Shown: positions 20,017-30,621, counted from the stretch's first letter. The stretch is 43,739 nt of DNA from an uncultured Pelagibacteraceae bacterium (GCA_902584225.1 CACHYX010000006.1:1-43739); one strand, 5' to 3'. Notes: generated by a model not told the origin, from the letters alone. A program made the numbers and translations.

Positions 20017-20211
20017 TCATTTATTTTCTTTTTCTCTTTTTAATTGAGCTTCTTTATAAGAAAAATACGCTTCTTGAAGTTCGACATTCCAGTAATTGAG
20101 ATTTTGAAGATATACTTTCTTGTTAGATACTGCGCAAATAACATGGTCACCCGGCTCAATTATTTCAAACTTATTAGGTAAGTATTTTAATTTAGCTAAT
20201 TTATTTTTCAT
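20017..20211 (-). CDS. DUF2093 family small protein
   Basis: 64 residues, soluble, with no membrane segment. The core LKYLPNKFEIIEPGDHVICAVSNKKVYLQNLNYWNVELQEAYF resembles the alphaproteobacterial DUF2093 family. That family has a zinc-ribbon-like G.hV.CAVTg..I.L..L.YWsv..QEaY pattern; here only one cysteine remains. Function unknown. In other alphaproteobacteria the family is often found near lpxK or xseA, consistent with this location. It is divergent from purD over a 24-base gap. Confidence 0.75.
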   Translation of the reverse strand: MKNKLAKLKYLPNKFEIIEPGDHVICAVSNKKVYLQNLNYWNVELQEAYFSYKEAQLKREKENK

Positions 20212-20217
20212 TTTTAA

Positions 20218-20225
20218 GTTATAAG
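20218..20225. promoter_or_regulatory. Possible shared -10 element between DUF2093 and purD
   Basis: The 24-base divergent gap contains the palindromic TTATAA. It reads TATAAG on plus (20220-20225) 10 bases before the purD ATG, and TATAAC on minus (20223-20218) 6 bases before the DUF2093 ATG. If used, both transcripts would be nearly leaderless. No -35 was recognised; tentative. Confidence 0.25.
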
Positions 20226-20235
20226 ATTACTATAG

Positions 20236-21501
20236 ATGAATGTAGGAATTATTGGAAGTGGTGGAAGAGAACACGCGATTTGTTATATGCTTAATAAGTC
20301 TAAAAAAGTGTCAAAAATATTTTGTTTTCCAGGCAATGCGGGTACAGATCTAATTGCTCAAAATGTCAATTTAAATCCTGATAACTTTTCTGAAGTTGAA
20401 AAATACTGCTTAGAAAAAGATATTAAAATGTTAGTTGTTGGACCTGAAAAACCATTAGTAGATGGAATTGTTGATCATTTTAAAGATAAGCCTATAAGAG
20501 TGTTCGGCCCTGATAAAATATCTTCAAAACTTGAGGGTTCAAAAATTTTTACTAAAAAAATTTGTCAAAAAAAAAATATTCCAACTTCAAAGTTTAAAAT
20601 ATTTGAAAGTTTAAATGAAACACTTGATTATTTGAGGAATAGTAATTTTCCTCTTGTTATAAAAGCTGACGGTTTGGCATCAGGAAAAGGTGTGTATGTT
20701 TGTCAAAATTTTAATGAGGCAAAATCAGCTTCTGAAGAAATTTTCAATGGAAAATTTGGTGTTGCAAAGCAAATTTTAGTTGAAGAATTTTTAGATGGTG
20801 AGGAAATGAGTTATTTCGTAGTAACTGATGGAAAAAATTATAAATTTTTCGGCTCAGCTCAAGACCATAAAAGAGTTGGTGAAGGTGATACAGGTAAAAA
20901 TACGGGAGGTATGGGTTGTTACTCACCATCAAGACTTCTAAATGATCTCTTAGATTTAAAGATTAAAACAAAAATAATTGAACCCACTTTAGATGCAATT
21001 AACGAGTTCGGTGGAGTCTATAAAGGTTTCCTATATGTTGGTCTCATGATTAAAAATAATGAGCCCTTTTTAATAGAATTTAATGTGAGAATGGGAGATC
21101 CTGAATGCCAAACAATCTTACCTACACTAAACTCAGATTTTATGGATATACTAGTTTCATGCAGTGACGGAAAATTAAATCAATCAAATATAAATTTTTC
21201 TAATTCAAAAAGTATTTGTGTTGTTTTGTGTTCAAAAGGTTACCCAGAAAAATTTGAGAATAATATTCAAATAAAAGATTTAGAGAAAATTAAACTTCAT
21301 CAAAATCAAAATATTTTTCATGCTGGAACATTAAAAACAAAAGCTGGCATAGTTTCTAACGGTGGAAGGGTATTAAACTTTGTTTCAACCTCAAATAATT
21401 TTTCTAAATGTAGAGATGAGGCTATTAATTTGATCAAAAAATTAAATTGGAGGAATGGGTATTTTAGAGGCGATATTGGTTATAAAGTAATTAAAACATG
21501 A
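20236..21501 (+). CDS. purD: Phosphoribosylamine-glycine ligase (GARS)
   Basis: Joins glycine to phosphoribosylamine with ATP in purine synthesis. 421 residues: an N-terminal domain beginning MNVGIIGSGGREHAICYML, then an ATP-grasp domain containing VIKADGLASGKGVYV near residue 145, GSAQDHKRVGEGDTGKNTGGMGCYSP near residue 205, and EFNVRMGDPECQ with the metal ligands near residue 285. All are family signatures and the length is normal. Its stop overlaps the rsmD ATG (ATGA). Confidence 0.97.
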   Translation: MNVGIIGSGGREHAICYMLNKSKKVSKIFCFPGNAGTDLIAQNVNLNPDNFSEVEKYCLEKDIKMLVVGPEKPLVDGIVDHFKDKPIRVFGPDKISSKLEGSKIFTKKICQKKNIPTSKFKIFESLNETLDYLRNSNFPLVIKADGLASGKGVYVCQNFNEAKSASEEIFNGKFGVAKQILVEEFLDGEEMSYFVVTDGKNYKFFGSAQDHKRVGEGDTGKNTGGMGCYSPSRLLNDLLDLKIKTKIIEPTLDAINEFGGVYKGFLYVGLMIKNNEPFLIEFNVRMGDPECQTILPTLNSDFMDILVSCSDGKLNQSNINFSNSKSICVVLCSKGYPEKFENNIQIKDLEKIKLHQNQNIFHAGTLKTKAGIVSNGGRVLNFVSTSNNFSKCRDEAINLIKKLNWRNGYFRGDIGYKVIKT

Positions 21502-22067
21502 GAATAATTTCAGGTTCGAGTAAAGGTAAAAAGCTAATTATGGCCAAAGATAAAATAACTAGGCCTTTAAAAGATATGGCTAAGGAGTCTATTTTTAATA
21601 TTTTAACACACGCAAACTATATCAATTTTCATCTCAGAAACAGTAAAGTTTTAGATTTATTTTCAGGTATTGGTTCATTTGGATTAGAGTGTATCTCTAG
21701 AGGATCAAAATTTGTATTTTTTTTTGAAAATTATCCTCCAGTTTTGAAAATTTTAAAAAATAATATTTCAAATCTTAAATACGAGAACCAATCAAATGTT
21801 ATTGATGTTGATGCATTCAAAATAAATAAAAATACTTTTAAATTTGATCAAAAATTTCATATAATTTTTTGTGATCCTCCTTACAAAGAAAAAAAAATAG
21901 AATTATTGATAGAAAATATAATTGAAATGGATATCTTGGAAAAAAACGGTATAATTATCATACACAGAAAAAAAGGAGATTTAGACTCATATCCTAAAAA
22001 ATTTCGAATAATTGATACAAAGATTTATGGTCTATCAACTTTTGTTTTTGGTAAATATCTAGCTTAG
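21498..22067 (+). CDS. rsmD: 16S rRNA (guanine966-N2)-methyltransferase
   Basis: A 189-residue SAM-dependent methyltransferase. The start MRIISGSSKGKKLIM and TRPLKDMAKESIFNIL are typical of RsmD. SAM motif I is VLDLFSGIGSFGLECISRG near residue 50, and the catalytic motif IV is IIFCDPPYKEKK near residue 130. It would methylate G966 in the 30S subunit. It is coupled to purD by ATGA, and the end overlaps the convergent pgi by 9 bases. Confidence 0.92.
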   Translation: MRIISGSSKGKKLIMAKDKITRPLKDMAKESIFNILTHANYINFHLRNSKVLDLFSGIGSFGLECISRGSKFVFFFENYPPVLKILKNNISNLKYENQSNVIDVDAFKINKNTFKFDQKFHIIFCDPPYKEKKIELLIENIIEMDILEKNGIIIIHRKKGDLDSYPKKFRIIDTKIYGLSTFVFGKYLA

Positions 22068-23219
22068 TATCCTTTTTGTCTCTATTTTAATTGACTCAAC
22101 CGCAGGCTGATCAAATGGATTTAATTTCATTAATTTTCCTAACAATATTGTTTCTAACATGCAATATGTAAAAATTATTCCCAAACTCTCTTCATCCTTT
22201 TTCAATATTTCAAAGCTCCTAAACTTAAGACCTTTTTTTTTAAAAACTTTTTTTATTGCATCTTTCTGCGCAATCATCACCGACTTTATACTTTTGTTTT
22301 TTAAAAATTTATAAGCTAATAACAAATTTTTATTTTTAGTTTTTGGTGTCCTGTGATCAATTGTATCAAATATTGTAAAAAAATTATTTTTATTTCCATC
22401 TAAATATAGCTGCATTAAACTATGATTGTCTTTAGGTAAGTTTGAAATTATTGGAAAAAAACCCTTTCCTTTTTTACCCAAGCTCTCTGATAATAATTGT
22501 TGATACCACTCAAGTAAACTAATTAAGTCCTTGTCAAAATTAAGTATTACCGAATTTGTTTTACCCAATAAATAAAATTTATACATAATATCAACGTTAT
22601 TAATCAATGTATTTGTAAAATTTTTATTTTTTATCAGACTATCAAACTTTTTGAATTTTTCACTTTTTAAACCTAAAAGTTCAGCTGGCAACATTCCAAC
22701 CTCAGACAAAGCTGAATATCTTCCTCCAACAAAGTTTCGATGTTCAATAACTTCGGATTTTAATTTTAAAGCCAGATCCATCAAGTAGCTTTTTTTATTT
22801 TCTGTTATAAATAACTTTTTGCTATTAGAGAAGATATTCTGATTTATAATTGTCTCGAGAGTTGAGCCTGATTTGGAGATAATAATATCTAGATTTTTAT
22901 TTTTAGCTATTTTAGGAACATGCACATTTAGGTTGTCAAAAAAATAAACTTTTTTTTTGATTTTTAATCTTAAAAAATCGTAAATGGTTTTTATACACAA
23001 AGAAGAGCCACCTAATCCGAAAATACTAATTGTTTTATACTTTTTAAATTTTGAGATTTGTTTTTTATTAAATGAATACTCATACTTATTTGAAAAGGTA
23101 TCAATTACTTTGCAGCCAAATTCTTTTTTTTGTAAAATTTCAGAAAAGAGTTTTTTTAAATTTTTGCTACTTCTTTTTTTAAAATTAAAACAGGTTATTC
23201 TTATTTTTTTAGAAAACAT
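22059..23219 (-). CDS. pgi: Glucose-6-phosphate isomerase, short form
   Basis: Interconverts glucose 6-phosphate and fructose 6-phosphate. At 386 residues it is much shorter than the roughly 550-residue enterobacterial enzyme, but the active-site blocks are present. They are ISIFGLGGSSLCIKTIYDF near residue 70, VGGRYSALSEVGMLPAELLGL near residue 165, QQLLSESLGKKGKG (catalytic Glu), LPKDNHSLMQLYLDG (His) and the C-terminal PFDQPAVESIKIETK (Lys). The protein is lysine-rich. Its ATG shares a base with the stop of the lipoprotein gene. Sugar isomerase identity is strong; the exact substrate is inferred. Confidence 0.87.
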   Translation of the reverse strand: MFSKKIRITCFNFKKRSSKNLKKLFSEILQKKEFGCKVIDTFSNKYEYSFNKKQISKFKKYKTISIFGLGGSSLCIKTIYDFLRLKIKKKVYFFDNLNVHVPKIAKNKNLDIIISKSGSTLETIINQNIFSNSKKLFITENKKSYLMDLALKLKSEVIEHRNFVGGRYSALSEVGMLPAELLGLKSEKFKKFDSLIKNKNFTNTLINNVDIMYKFYLLGKTNSVILNFDKDLISLLEWYQQLLSESLGKKGKGFFPIISNLPKDNHSLMQLYLDGNKNNFFTIFDTIDHRTPKTKNKNLLLAYKFLKNKSIKSVMIAQKDAIKKVFKKKGLKFRSFEILKKDEESLGIIFTYCMLETILLGKLMKLNPFDQPAVESIKIETKRILS

Positions 23220-23530
23220 TAATCTTTTATTTTTTCTAAAACAAAACTTTCTGTGTCGTTAGAGGACGATGATTCTTTTATTTCTTCTTCATCTTTGATT
23301 GAACTCAAAAGATCTTCTATTTCATTTTCAACTTTTTCAATTTGAGTGGTTTCTGCTATATCTTTGGGCGTCGGAAGATCATTAAAATTTGGCGGTAAAA
23401 CTAATGGATTTTTTTTTATAACTAAAAACTCATCACTGTTTTCATATTTCTTTCCACTCAAAGCATCTTTAACATTTTGGCATGAACAAAGAAAAAGTAA
23501 CGTTAATAGAAAAAAATAATTTTTATTCAT
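23219..23530 (-). CDS. DUF3035/BamF-like outer-membrane lipoprotein
   Basis: 103 residues. The N-terminus MNKNYFFLLTLLFLCSC is a lipoprotein signal peptide with a probable lipobox ending at Cys17. The segment NSDEFLVIKKNPLVLPPNFNDLPTPK matches the DUF3035 pattern (PDEF.V...PL.lPP.f.LP.P), known from Caulobacter BamF, a component of the beta-barrel assembly machine in alphaproteobacteria. The rest is acidic and low-complexity (EIEDLLSSIKDEEEIKESSSS). It overlaps lspA by 8 bases. Family call is moderate; the BAM role is inferred from the family. Confidence 0.7.
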   Translation of the reverse strand: MNKNYFFLLTLLFLCSCQNVKDALSGKKYENSDEFLVIKKNPLVLPPNFNDLPTPKDIAETTQIEKVENEIEDLLSSIKDEEEIKESSSSNDTESFVLEKIKD

Positions 23531-23999
23531 TTATTTCTTTTTTATATAATAGTTCAGCTAAAATAAGGCAAATAACACCCACAGTTATAAAGATATCAGC
23601 TATGTTGAATATAAACCAGTGAAAATTACCTATGTGAAAATCAATAAAATCTGGTACCGATCCATAAAAAAGCCTATCAAAGAGATTTCCGAAAGACCCG
23701 CCCAAAATTAATAAAAAAAAATATCTTCTAAAGTCTTTGGTGACAGTTGCTAAATAAATAATTATTAAATTTACTAAAATAATAAGCGCTGTAAATAAAT
23801 CATATGTAAATTCATTTGAAAACGAAAATAATCCAAAAGCTATTCCGGTATTCCAAACTAAATATGAGTTTAAAAAAGAAGTAATATATATTTCTGAAAT
23901 CTCAGTTTTTTCTACAAGCTCAATTACGTAAACTTTGGAAAATCTGTCTATTAAAAAAAGAATAAGAACAAATGTAGAGTTAAGTAAAAATTTATTCAC
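23523..23999 (-). CDS. lspA: Lipoprotein signal peptidase II
   Basis: An aspartic protease that removes signal peptides from lipidated prolipoproteins. Four membrane helices are visible. The conserved motifs are LFLIDRFSKVY, WNTGIAFGLFS, LGGSFGNLFDRLFYGSVPDFIDF (first catalytic Asp) and WFIFNIADIFITVG (second catalytic Asp). I chose GTG 23999, directly after the ileS stop, giving 158 residues. An ATG at 24038 would add 13 residues and overlap ileS by 38 bases, and cannot be excluded. The next gene encodes a lipoprotein, a likely client. Confidence 0.92.
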   Translation of the reverse strand: MNKFLLNSTFVLILFLIDRFSKVYVIELVEKTEISEIYITSFLNSYLVWNTGIAFGLFSFSNEFTYDLFTALIILVNLIIIYLATVTKDFRRYFFLLILGGSFGNLFDRLFYGSVPDFIDFHIGNFHWFIFNIADIFITVGVICLILAELLYKKEINE

Positions 24000-24000
24000 C

Positions 24001-26742
24001 TTAATTTTTATTAGAACATGAATGTCTTTCACATCCATTTTTATTAATTTTCCAACAAACTGAACATTTTTGTCCTTCTGCTTTAACAGTATTTACTTTA
24101 ATTGGATTTTCCTTTTCTTTTGCTTTAGTTATTTTTGCTGATGAGGTAATGCAAATTTCTGAAAAATCGTAGTTTTTTCCCAGATTATAATTTTCATCAT
24201 CTAACGCTATTTCAATATTCGCTTCTAAACTCGATCCTATAATTTTTTCAGCTCGCATAGTCTCAATACTTGAGTTAACTTCATTTCTAATGTCAATTAT
24301 TCTCTGCCAGTTTTGCTCTAGCTTCGTATTATGCCATGATTGAGGAAATACATTTAATTTTTTCAAATGAATACTCTTTTCGCTATCTTTTTTATTTACT
24401 AACTTAAATATTTCTTCAGTAGTGAAAGATAATATGGGAGCAAACCACTTTAGTAAACTATCTAGTATTATATTGAGTAGTAACTGACAATCTTTTCTTT
24501 TTTTTGAATTTTTTTCATCACAGTACAAAGTATCTTTTCTAATATCAAAATAAAAAGACGAGAGATCAACAGTGCAAAAATTTAGTAATTCTTTATAAAT
24601 AAGATGAATATTATAAGAATTGAAATGTTTCATAAAGCTTTCATTCAAATTATATAATTTGTGAAGCATAAGTTGTTCAAGCTCTGGCAATGTATCAACT
24701 TTGATTTTATCTAAATCAATTTCATTTAATTCATCGTTTAAATTACCTAATAAATATCTGAATGTATTTCTAAGTTTTCTATAAGCGTCAGCATGCTGTT
24801 CCAAAATTTTATGATCTATCCTTAAATCCTCAGCATAATTTGAAGCTGCAACCCAAATCCTAAGAATATCTGCACCATATTTTTTTAAGATTTCTTCAGG
24901 CGAAATTACATTTCCAAGAGATTTTGACATTTTAAGACCTTTTCCATCTACAACAAACCCATGTGATAAAATAGCTTCAAAAGGTGCTTCACCTCTTGTG
25001 CCACAAGACTCTAAAAGAGAAGAGTGAAACCAACCTCTATGCTGATCAGAACCCTCAAGGTAAAGAGATGCGGGCCATTTTAAATCTTCTCTTTGTTCTA
25101 ATACAAAGGAGTGAGTAGAACCGCTATCAAACCATACTTCTACAATATCTGTTGTTTGGTAAAAATCATTTTCATTATATTTTTTTCCAAGAAACTTTTG
25201 TTTGTTATTTTCAAACCAACAATCTGAACCCTCCTTTTCAAAAATATTAGCAATGTTGTTAAAGACTTCCTCATCAACTAAAACCTTCTCATCTTTTTTA
25301 GAGATAAATATAGGCAGTGGAACTCCCCAAACTCTCTGTCTAGAAACACACCAATCTGGTCTAGTTTCTATCATTGACTTAAGTCTCTCCTTACCTTTGT
25401 TAGGATAAAATTCGGTTTTATCAATTGCAACTAATGCTTTTTTTCTAAGTCCGTGGCTTTCCATAGATATAAACCACTGAGGAGTTGCTCTGTGAATTAA
25501 TGGCGCCTTTGACCTCCAAGAGTGAGGGTAAGTATGGTTTAATTTTCCATTAAAAAGTAATCTGTTATTTTTTTTTAAACTTTCAATAATGATTGGATTT
25601 GCTTTAAAAACATGTATTCCCTCGTAATTCAGAATATTCTTTGTATATTTTCCATCGTTATCAACTGTTTCAACTGCCTGAATTCCATTATTAATACATA
25701 AGTTAAAATCGTCAGGTCCATGACTTGGTGCACAATGAACTATTCCGGAACCTTGCTCTGTTGTAACAAAATTCGCCTCTAACATTGGAATATCGTGAGT
25801 GTAACCTTCTTTTTCTAAAGGGTGGCTACAAATTATATCTTTAAATTCTTTGCCTGATAACTTGTCAAGTTTCTCGAATTTTTTAATCTCACATTCCTTC
25901 AAAACTCTCTCTAGTAAATCATGAGCTATAACAATTTTTTTATTTTTGAAATCACCGTCATCTTCAATCTTAATTATTTGGTAGCTAATATCTTTATTAT
26001 AAGCTAGCGCCTTATTGGCTGGTATAGTCCATGGAGTTGTAGTCCAAATAATAATTTCGCAACCCTCTAGACTTTTGTTTGAAGTTTTCTTAATTGGAAA
26101 TGAAGTGTAAATAGTATCAGAAATATGATCCATATACTCTACCTCAGCATCTGCGAGGGCAGTTTTTTCAACAGTAGACCATAAGACGGGTTTATAACCT
26201 TTGTATAGGCTACCCTCTTTTAAAAATTTCGCTAGCTCCCTAACAATTTGAGCTTCAGCTTTGAAACTCATAGTCGAATAATAATCTTTCCAATCTCCTA
26301 TGACACCTAACCTTTGAAATTGTTTTTTGTGAACATCGATCCATTTATTTGCAAAATCTCTACATTCTTTTCTAAATTCAACTATTGGCACATCATTCTT
26401 ATTTTTTTTATTCTTTTTATATTGTTCCTCAATTTTCCATTCAATTGGTAAGCCATGACAATCCCATCCTGGAACATATACAGAGTCTTTTCCATTCATT
26501 TGATGAAACTTTGTAACAATATCTTTCAAAATTTTATTTAAAGCAGTTCCCATGTGGATATTTCCATTTGCATAAGGTGGGCCATCATGTAAAACAAATT
26601 TTTCATTTCCTTTACTGTTTGCACGAAGCTTTTCATAAAGTGATATTTTGTTCCAATAATCAATTAGATCAGGTTCCTTTAAAGGAAGGTTAGCTCTCAT
26701 TGAAAATGATGTTTTCGGAAGATTTACAGAACTTTTACTCAT
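24001..26742 (-). CDS. ileS: Isoleucyl-tRNA synthetase
   Basis: Charges tRNA-Ile. 913 residues. The class I HIGH motif is seen as GPPYANGNIHMGTALNKIL near residue 60, the editing domain lies in the middle (WTTTPWTIPANKALA), and the KMSKS loop is GKGLKMSKSLGNVISPEE near residue 600. WCVSRQRVWGVPLPIF and GSDQHRGWFHSSLL are further class Ia signatures. The C-terminus ends with a cysteine cluster, KCSVCWKINKNGCERHSC, a compact version of the zinc-binding tail. It overlaps ribF by 8 bases at its 5' end. Confidence 0.98.
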   Translation of the reverse strand: MSKSSVNLPKTSFSMRANLPLKEPDLIDYWNKISLYEKLRANSKGNEKFVLHDGPPYANGNIHMGTALNKILKDIVTKFHQMNGKDSVYVPGWDCHGLPIEWKIEEQYKKNKKNKNDVPIVEFRKECRDFANKWIDVHKKQFQRLGVIGDWKDYYSTMSFKAEAQIVRELAKFLKEGSLYKGYKPVLWSTVEKTALADAEVEYMDHISDTIYTSFPIKKTSNKSLEGCEIIIWTTTPWTIPANKALAYNKDISYQIIKIEDDGDFKNKKIVIAHDLLERVLKECEIKKFEKLDKLSGKEFKDIICSHPLEKEGYTHDIPMLEANFVTTEQGSGIVHCAPSHGPDDFNLCINNGIQAVETVDNDGKYTKNILNYEGIHVFKANPIIIESLKKNNRLLFNGKLNHTYPHSWRSKAPLIHRATPQWFISMESHGLRKKALVAIDKTEFYPNKGKERLKSMIETRPDWCVSRQRVWGVPLPIFISKKDEKVLVDEEVFNNIANIFEKEGSDCWFENNKQKFLGKKYNENDFYQTTDIVEVWFDSGSTHSFVLEQREDLKWPASLYLEGSDQHRGWFHSSLLESCGTRGEAPFEAILSHGFVVDGKGLKMSKSLGNVISPEEILKKYGADILRIWVAASNYAEDLRIDHKILEQHADAYRKLRNTFRYLLGNLNDELNEIDLDKIKVDTLPELEQLMLHKLYNLNESFMKHFNSYNIHLIYKELLNFCTVDLSSFYFDIRKDTLYCDEKNSKKRKDCQLLLNIILDSLLKWFAPILSFTTEEIFKLVNKKDSEKSIHLKKLNVFPQSWHNTKLEQNWQRIIDIRNEVNSSIETMRAEKIIGSSLEANIEIALDDENYNLGKNYDFSEICITSSAKITKAKEKENPIKVNTVKAEGQKCSVCWKINKNGCERHSCSNKN

Positions 26743-27670
26743 TCGATAATATTGCCTTTGCTTTCTTACAATCTATTTTAATTTGTTTTTTCAAGTTAAG
26801 TATTCCATTAAATTTTTTCTCACCCCTTATAAATTCTATAAATTCTATTGATAAATTTTTATTATAAAGATTTCCAGAAAAATTAAATATATTTACTTCT
26901 AAAATTAATTTTTTTTGATTAAATGTTGGTCTGTATCCAATATTTGCGATCCCTTTTAATTTCCTTTTATTTATAGAAGATATTTTTACTGCATAAACAC
27001 CAGTTTTTGGAATTTTATAGTTCTTTATATCAATGTTACATGTGGGGAATCCGATTTTTTTTCCAAGCTGTCTCCCTTTCTCAACTCTGCCCTCTATGCA
27101 CCAATTTCTACCCAAAAATTTTTTTACTTTTTTCAAATTTCCCATTTCAAGATTTTTTCTTATCAAGGTAGATGAGATTACAAATCTTTTACTCTTAAGA
27201 GGAGATGGGTTGATAATTTTGTAGCCATAATCTTTCTCCAATGACTTTAAAAGTTTAATGTCTCCGGCGCGCTTATAGCCAAATCTAAAATTGTCTGAAA
27301 CAAAAATATATTTCGGTTTTACTTTATTAAATAAAATTTTTTTTATAAAATCAAAACAACTAATTTTTGAAAATTTTATATCAAATTTTTGATTTATAAT
27401 AAAATCCACATAATTTTTTTTAAAAAGTTGAATTTTTTGGTCAAAGTTCGAAAGCCTATAATTATGAAGTTTTTTAAAAAACATCTTCGGAATTGGGTCA
27501 AAAGTGATTACTCCTATTCTTAACTTAAATTTTTTTTTGAAATTTTTTGCTTTGTTAAAAAGTTTTTGATGACCTCTATGTAGACCATCAAAGTTTCCAA
27601 TCAAAATAATTGCCTCTTTATCCCTTTTGGACAAATTAAAATTTTTATAAATTCTAAAATTTTTTACCAT
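26735..27670 (-). CDS. ribF: Bifunctional riboflavin kinase / FAD synthetase
   Basis: Makes FMN and then FAD from riboflavin. The N-terminal nucleotidyltransferase domain has ILIGNFDGLHRGHQKLF (the (H/N)xGH-type motif) and FVSDNFRFGYKRAGD near residue 125. The C-terminal riboflavin-kinase domain has GRVEKGRQLGKKIGFPTCNID near residue 195 and GVYAVKI. 311 residues, the normal length. The order ribF-ileS-lspA is a widely conserved bacterial arrangement. It overlaps ileS and the upstream HAD gene by a few bases. Confidence 0.95.
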   Translation of the reverse strand: MVKNFRIYKNFNLSKRDKEAIILIGNFDGLHRGHQKLFNKAKNFKKKFKLRIGVITFDPIPKMFFKKLHNYRLSNFDQKIQLFKKNYVDFIINQKFDIKFSKISCFDFIKKILFNKVKPKYIFVSDNFRFGYKRAGDIKLLKSLEKDYGYKIINPSPLKSKRFVISSTLIRKNLEMGNLKKVKKFLGRNWCIEGRVEKGRQLGKKIGFPTCNIDIKNYKIPKTGVYAVKISSINKRKLKGIANIGYRPTFNQKKLILEVNIFNFSGNLYNKNLSIEFIEFIRGEKKFNGILNLKKQIKIDCKKAKAILSNE

Positions 27671-28479
27671 TTAAGCTCTGTTTGAGTGTAGTTTACATTA
27701 ACATTATACTTTTTTGTTAATTCTTTAATACCATTACTTATTTCATTTTTATGAATTCCATTATTTATTAGAAGAGAGTCAAAATTTTGCATATTCGCAC
27801 CTTTGATATCTGTATTTAAATTATCACCTATACAAATCACTTTTTTTCCTTCTAAATTTTTAAATGCTTTTTCGTAAACTTCTGGATAAGGTTTACCAAA
27901 GTACTTTACCTCACCACCTAACTTTTCAAAAATTTTTGCAACTGACCCTGCGCAAAACTCTCTTTCTTCACCTCGATCAACAACAAGATCTGGATTGGTG
28001 CAAATCATTTTTTTTTCAATATGGTCTAGAAGTAATTTTTCATAAAACATTAATTCTGATTTATGATCATCAAATAATCCAGTGCATAATAAAAAATCGC
28101 AGCTGTCTATCTTTTCAACTTTTCGATTTTCAAATGTTTTGAATAAATCAAAATCTCTCGGTGGACCTATATGAAAAAAGCTTTTTGAATTCATAGTTTT
28201 GAGTTGATCTAAAGCAGCTTGTCCAGAAGTATAAACTTGTTGAGCTTTTTTTTCATCTAAACCCATTTTTTTCAAATATTCAATTACAGTAAGATTTGGT
28301 CTTGGTGCATTTGTTAGCAATACATATTTTTTTTTAATTTTTTCTAACCTTTCAAGAACTTCAACCGAATTTTGAAATAGATTAAGACCATTGTGTAAAA
28401 CTCCCCAGATATCTATAAAAAACAAGTCATATTTCGCAACGATTGATCTAAGTCCTTTTTCATCTAAATTTGAAGTCAT
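27664..28479 (-). CDS. HAD-IIA family sugar/nucleotide phosphatase-like hydrolase
   Basis: 271 residues of the HAD superfamily, subclass IIA. Motif I is FFIDIWGVLHNG, with the two aspartate positions as D-x-W (a tryptophan between Asp20 and the next residue is typical of the TIGR01459-like alphaproteobacterial branch). Motif II is YVLLTNAPRP. Lysine/motif III lies near KYFGKPYPEVYEKA, and motif IV is VICIGDNLNTDIKGANMQ. Substrate unknown. It is the first gene of the ribF-ileS-lspA operon and is divergent from groES over 123 bases. I note that the second aspartate of the classic DxD motif is replaced, so phosphatase activity is not certain. Confidence 0.8.
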   Translation of the reverse strand: MTSNLDEKGLRSIVAKYDLFFIDIWGVLHNGLNLFQNSVEVLERLEKIKKKYVLLTNAPRPNLTVIEYLKKMGLDEKKAQQVYTSGQAALDQLKTMNSKSFFHIGPPRDFDLFKTFENRKVEKIDSCDFLLCTGLFDDHKSELMFYEKLLLDHIEKKMICTNPDLVVDRGEEREFCAGSVAKIFEKLGGEVKYFGKPYPEVYEKAFKNLEGKKVICIGDNLNTDIKGANMQNFDSLLINNGIHKNEISNGIKELTKKYNVNVNYTQTELKW

Positions 28480-28548
28480 TTTTTATGATATAACTCAAAA
28501 ATACGCATATTTCTTTGTTTTTTTTAGAATATATATTTTATCCTTTAT

Positions 28549-28577
28549 CTTGAAAAACTATCTTTTGGTCTTTATAT
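28549..28577 (+). promoter_or_regulatory. Probable sigma-32 (RpoH) heat-shock promoter of groESL
   Basis: CTTGAAA at 28549-28555 matches the RpoH -35 element. 14 bases later CTTTATAT (28570-28577) is a partial match to the -10 (CCCATnT). It lies 26 bases before the groES ATG. The hsp20 gene at the far end of the window carries a very similar and better arrangement. No CIRCE repeat (TTAGCACTC inverted) is seen here. Confidence 0.55.
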
Positions 28578-28602
28578 GAACTTCATATTTAAAGGAGTTT
28601 TT

Positions 28603-28896
28603 ATGAAATTCAAACCGTTACATGACAGAGTTTTAATAGAAGTTTTGGATAGCAGTGAGAAAACTGCAGGTGGGATTATAATACCAGATACAGCACAAGA
28701 AAAACCTCAAGAAGGAAAAGTTGTTGCAGTTGGTGGTGGAGCCAAAACTGAGGATGGAAAAATCATCCCAATGGATGTAAAAGTTGGTGACAAAGTTTTA
28801 TTTGGCAAATGGTCAGGCACTGAGGTTAAAATTGGTGGGAAGGAATACAGTATTATGAAAGAGTCTGACATAATGGGAATATCGACAGGAAAATAA
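28603..28896 (+). CDS. groES: Co-chaperonin GroES (Hsp10)
   Basis: 97 residues starting [15 protein letters not shown], with the mobile loop [18 protein letters not shown] near residue 20 that contacts Gro[13 protein letters not shown] and [12 protein letters not shown] follow. ATG 28603 is chosen because AAAGGAG (28591-28597) stands 5 bases upstream; an in-frame ATG at 28576 would add nine residues and sits before the Shine-Dalgarno. It caps the GroEL chamber during folding. It is co-transcribed with groEL, 20 bases downstream. Confidence 0.98.
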   Translation: MKFKPLHDRVLIEVLDSSEKTAGGIIIPDTAQEKPQEGKVVAVGGGAKTEDGKIIPMDVKVGDKVLFGKWSGTEVKIGGKEYSIMKESDIMGISTGK

Positions 28897-28913
28897 TTTT
28901 AATAAAGGAGTAA

Positions 28914-30569
<1,656 letters not shown>

Positions 30570-30590
30570 AATTCCACTTAAAGTGATTTA

Positions 30591-30621
30591 AAAAAAAACC
30601 CTCGAAAGAGGGTTTTTTTTT
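30591..30621. terminator. Rho-independent terminator after groEL (bidirectional)
   Basis: A perfect stem CCCTC/GAGGG (30599-30603 with 30608-30612) is closed by a GAAA tetraloop. It is flanked by an A tract and followed by nine T residues (30613-30621). The A tract pairs with the T tract, so the hairpin also works on the minus strand for the convergent psiE gene. It is the only unambiguous intrinsic terminator I found in the window. The remaining bases to 30744 hold no convincing gene. Confidence 0.93.

Noticed and set aside
28480-28602. CIRCE element (HrcA operator) upstream of groES
   Set aside because: No TTAGCACTC-N9-GAGTGCTAA inverted repeat could be found; a sigma-32-like pair is present instead.
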